From NCBI GenBank assembly GCA_004801635.1, contig SSTG01000007.1, positions 1 to 33,843 of the forward strand: DNA of 33,843 bases, in the 5' to 3' direction. The position numbers and the translations under genes were made by a program. Shown here piece by piece: positions 31,700-33,843 of this stretch. Below the pieces are notes generated by a model, which was not told the DNA's origin, did no database searches, and worked only from the letters and a program-made list of their open reading frames with translations. The stretch is from Muribaculum caecicola (lineage in GTDB: Bacteria; Bacteroidota; Bacteroidia; Bacteroidales; Muribaculaceae). Positions within the stretch are counted from its first letter, which is position 1, and every line of letters starts with the position of its first letter.

Positions 31700-32815
31700 A
31701 TGATTCTTCAGCAGATAGATATTTGCAATTTTAAAAATATAGCCTCGGCCAGCCTGGAGTTTTCATCAGGAGTGAACGGGCTGTTGGGCTATAACGGGAT
31801 GGGTAAGAGTAACCTGCTTGATGCCATTCATTTTATGAGTCTGTGCAAAAGTTTTACAGGTGCCGGCGAGGCAATGCTTATACGCAGTGGCGAGAATTTC
31901 TCAACTGTCCGCGCCCAGTATATGCGCCGCGGGCTTGAAGAAACATTGACGCTAGGCATGGCGGCCGGCAAGCGTAAGTCTTTGCGCCGTCAGGGAAAGG
32001 AATATGCACGCTTGTCGGAGCATATAGGTGCGTTTCCCCTGGTTATGTCGTCGCCCGACGATATAGAACTGATTCGCGGAACTGCCGAGCATAGGAGGCG
32101 GCTTATGGATATGGTTATAGCCCAGACTGATGCTGCCTATCTGGATGCTTTGATTAGGTATACTCGCGCGCTGCAACAACGCAACACGCTTTTGCGCGAT
32201 CAATGTGCCGATGCAAACCTGTATATGGCCGTTGAGGCTGCAATGGATATTGCTGCTGCAAAAATTGTTAAGGCAAGGACTGCCTGGGTGGGCGAACTGA
32301 CGCTGATTATAAACCGCTATTATTCGGCAATAGCCGGAGCCGGTTCGGAAAACGTAACTCTGCGGTATGCGTCGCCGTTGGCCGGTGATGGGACTACGTT
32401 GGGCGAACTGCTTGACCATAACAGGCGGCATGACCAGGTGTTGCGGCACACATCGGCCGGTCCGCACCGCGACGACCTTGAAGTGCTGCAGAACGGGCTG
32501 CCTATGCGCCGTTCTGCATCGCAGGGACAATGCAAGACTTTTGCAATAGCGCTACGCCTGGCACAATATGAATTTTTGCGACAGGCAAACCCTTTGGTAA
32601 AACCATTGTTGTTGCTTGATGATATTTTTGACAAGCTCGATGCCGGGCGGGTAGAAAGGATTGTGCGCCTGGTTGCCGATACAGGCAGTTTCGGACAAAT
32701 TTTTATAACCGACACCAACCGTACGCACCTCGACGAGATTGTGAGTAACGTATCGTCGGGTGGAAATTATTCGCTATGGAATGTTGAAAACGGCAATTTT
32801 CAAAAACTACATTAG
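31700..32815 (+). CDS. recF: DNA replication/repair protein RecF
   Basis: SMC-like ATPase that loads RecA at single-strand gaps with RecO and RecR. The 371-residue product has the Walker A loop GYNGMGKSN (30-38), the ABC-type signature near SQGQCKTFAIALRLAQ and Walker B LLLLDDIFDKLD. The N-terminal ICNFKNIASASLEF is the usual RecF opening. It is not beside dnaA or dnaN here, unlike many bacteria. dciA follows 2 bp after the stop. Confidence 0.95.
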   Translation: MILQQIDICNFKNIASASLEFSSGVNGLLGYNGMGKSNLLDAIHFMSLCKSFTGAGEAMLIRSGENFSTVRAQYMRRGLEETLTLGMAAGKRKSLRRQGKEYARLSEHIGAFPLVMSSPDDIELIRGTAEHRRRLMDMVIAQTDAAYLDALIRYTRALQQRNTLLRDQCADANLYMAVEAAMDIAAAKIVKARTAWVGELTLIINRYYSAIAGAGSENVTLRYASPLAGDGTTLGELLDHNRRHDQVLRHTSAGPHRDDLEVLQNGLPMRRSASQGQCKTFAIALRLAQYEFLRQANPLVKPLLLLDDIFDKLDAGRVERIVRLVADTGSFGQIFITDTNRTHLDEIVSNVSSGGNYSLWNVENGNFQKLH

Positions 32816-32817
32816 TC

Positions 32818-33111
32818 ATGCGCCCCACCGAACCGAAGCTTATAAATGAAATAATACAGCAGTATATGCGTGCCGACGGTATAGCAGGTAAGGCATCGCG
32901 GCAACAGGCTTCTTATTTGTGGACTGAAATAGTGGGCCCTGGAATAAACCGCTATACAACCCGTCGGTACGTTACAGACGATGGCATAATGCATGTATAC
33001 CTGAGCTCAGCCGTGCTCAAGCAGGAACTGACATTCCAGCGTTCGCATCTGGTTGATGCAATAAACAGGGCTGTAGGCCAGCAGGCAATAACCGACATTG
33101 TGTTTCATTGA
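32818..33111 (+). CDS. dciA: DUF721/DciA-family replicative helicase loader-type protein
   Basis: A 97-residue single-domain protein of the DUF721 family. In other bacteria DciA supports loading or activity of the DnaB helicase in place of DnaC/DnaI. Family features are a basic helical start (INEIIQQYMRADGIAGK), a central LWTEIVGPGINRYTT and a C-terminal strand-helix unit (MHVYLSSAVLKQELTFQRSH then LVDAINRAVG). It lies 2 bp after recF, so both belong to one transcript. The functional call rests on family membership. Confidence 0.85.
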   Translation: MRPTEPKLINEIIQQYMRADGIAGKASRQQASYLWTEIVGPGINRYTTRRYVTDDGIMHVYLSSAVLKQELTFQRSHLVDAINRAVGQQAITDIVFH

Positions 33112-33183
33112 CAGCGTTTACCTGCCGTTTTTGACGAAATGCGTGCCACGTTTAAAAAAAACATGAAATGGCAGTTTATATTT

Positions 33184-33214
33184 TATGTATTGTTCCGACA
33201 ATTTACTATCTTTG
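33184..33214 (+). promoter_or_regulatory. Probable promoter of ppiD
   Basis: TATG (33184-33187), a 19-bp spacer and TATCTTTG (33207-33214) fit the Bacteroidota consensus apart from one base in the upstream box. It would give a leader of about 80 nt before the ATG at 33299. Confidence 0.6.
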
Positions 33215-33298
33215 TGCGATTTTACCCACGGAATCCGGCGCTTAGGCGCATATTGGTTCCGTTAACATTGAATGAAAACAAAAAATATAGTACAATAA

Positions 33299-33843
33299 AT
33301 GGCAACACTTGAAAAAATCCGCAAGAGATCCACTCTTCTGCTGATTGTGGTCGGTCTGGCACTGCTGGCCTTCATAGTCGGCGACTTCTTTACTTCGGGC
33401 CGCACTTTGTTCGGCACCGGTACAACTATCGCCAAGGTTGGCGGCAATAAAATTAACGTTCAGGAATTTCAGCGCCGTTACGAGCAAATTAACCAGCGTA
33501 TGCAGCAGCAACAGGCCGACAATAAAATTGATCCGGCCCGTTTGCAAAGCGAGGTTTTAAACGGCATGATTCAGGAACAGTTACTGAATGACGAAATAGA
33601 GGCTCTCGGAATCACGGTTACTGACAACGAACTGTCGAAAGCTATGCTTGGCCCTACAGCGCATCCGGCAATGTATCAGTTTGCACAGCAAATAGGCGCG
33701 CAGACTCCCGACCAGGTGTATGACTTTGCTTTCAACCCGGTTAAATACAATGTGCCGGCCGATCAGTCGCAGCAAATACAGGCTCTCTGGATAGAACAGG
33801 AACGCCAGATGGAACAGATGTTGAAAATAACCAAGTTCCAGAA
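33299..33843 (+). CDS. ppiD: PpiD/SurA-type membrane-anchored peptidylprolyl isomerase, partial
   Basis: Periplasmic folding factor anchored in the inner membrane. The frame opens at ATG 33299 and runs off the window after about 181 residues. A short basic start (MATLEKIRKRS) is followed by one membrane helix (about 12-28), then the SurA_N-like chaperone region with KVGGNKINVQEFQRRYEQIN, NGMIQEQLLNDEIEALGI and TDNELSKAML. The parvulin isomerase domain lies beyond the edge. Bacteroidota PpiD proteins usually exceed 700 residues, so most of the gene is missing from this window. Confidence 0.88.
   Translation, partial: MATLEKIRKRSTLLLIVVGLALLAFIVGDFFTSGRTLFGTGTTIAKVGGNKINVQEFQRRYEQINQRMQQQQADNKIDPARLQSEVLNGMIQEQLLNDEIEALGITVTDNELSKAMLGPTAHPAMYQFAQQIGAQTPDQVYDFAFNPVKYNVPADQSQQIQALWIEQERQMEQMLKITKFQ

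Noticed and set aside
31952..32530. 192-codon frame opposite recF
   Set aside because: It is antisense to a well-supported recF, has a shadow-like composition and shows no domain.
1..33843. CRISPR array, tRNA or rRNA genes, prophage or defence genes
   Set aside because: I looked for regularly spaced repeats, cloverleaf-like segments and phage or defence protein motifs and saw none. A computed search could still find weak cases.

Overview
The window looks like chromosomal core DNA from a member of the Bacteroidales (phylum Bacteroidota). A Muribaculaceae-like organism is plausible, but that finer placement is inference. The evidence is a fused secDF, a type IX secretion barrel protein (PorV), a PCMD-domain secreted protein, the Bacteroidota-type FtsL-like protein and the two-subunit KorAB. 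About ten promoters also fit the Bacteroidota sigma-ABfr pattern (TTTG, 19-21 bp, TAnnTTTG), and Shine-Dalgarno sites are lacking.

Layout: 1-7356 (minus strand) is the upstream half of the division and cell-wall (dcw) cluster in the order rsmH, ftsL-like, ftsI, murE, mraY, murD (murD cut by the window edge); mraZ is not in front of it. 7762-12417 (minus) holds a sirtuin without zinc cysteines, the fused Sec accessory protein SecDF and a secreted NlpC/P60 peptidase. 12690-19249 (plus) holds an aspartate-type aminotransferase, a polyprenol-phosphate glycosyltransferase overlapping dihydroorotase, then korA-korB behind a dense block of inverted repeats and a clear promoter. 19311-20352 (minus) is lrgA-lrgB. 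20486-23401 (minus) has two ribosomal units, rplM-rpsI and rpsB-tsf, followed upstream by a PepSY-like lipoprotein gene (23751-24260).

24345-25000 is a decayed IS5-type insertion sequence: intact 15-bp terminal repeats around a transposase with frameshifts, a nonsense codon and an internal deletion. After it come an LtaS-type phosphoglycerol transferase/sulfatase and a PAP2 lipid phosphatase (plus), which look like an envelope-lipid pair. The PAP2 gene ends inside a convergent TroA/ZnuA-fold lipoprotein gene that has lost the usual metal-binding histidines. 28606-33843 (plus) holds a 54-residue small protein, porV, ispF, a PCMD-domain protein, recF, dciA and the start of ppiD.

Most genes are housekeeping: peptidoglycan synthesis, protein export, pyrimidine synthesis, reductive 2-oxoacid metabolism, translation, isoprenoid synthesis, replication and repair. 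I saw no CRISPR array, tRNA, rRNA, prophage or defence island, and no convincing undescribed multi-gene system. The least explained parts are the repeat block before korA, the degenerate ZnuA-like lipoprotein, the IS remnant with intact ends, the small protein before porV, and the structured leaders before rplM and rpsB.
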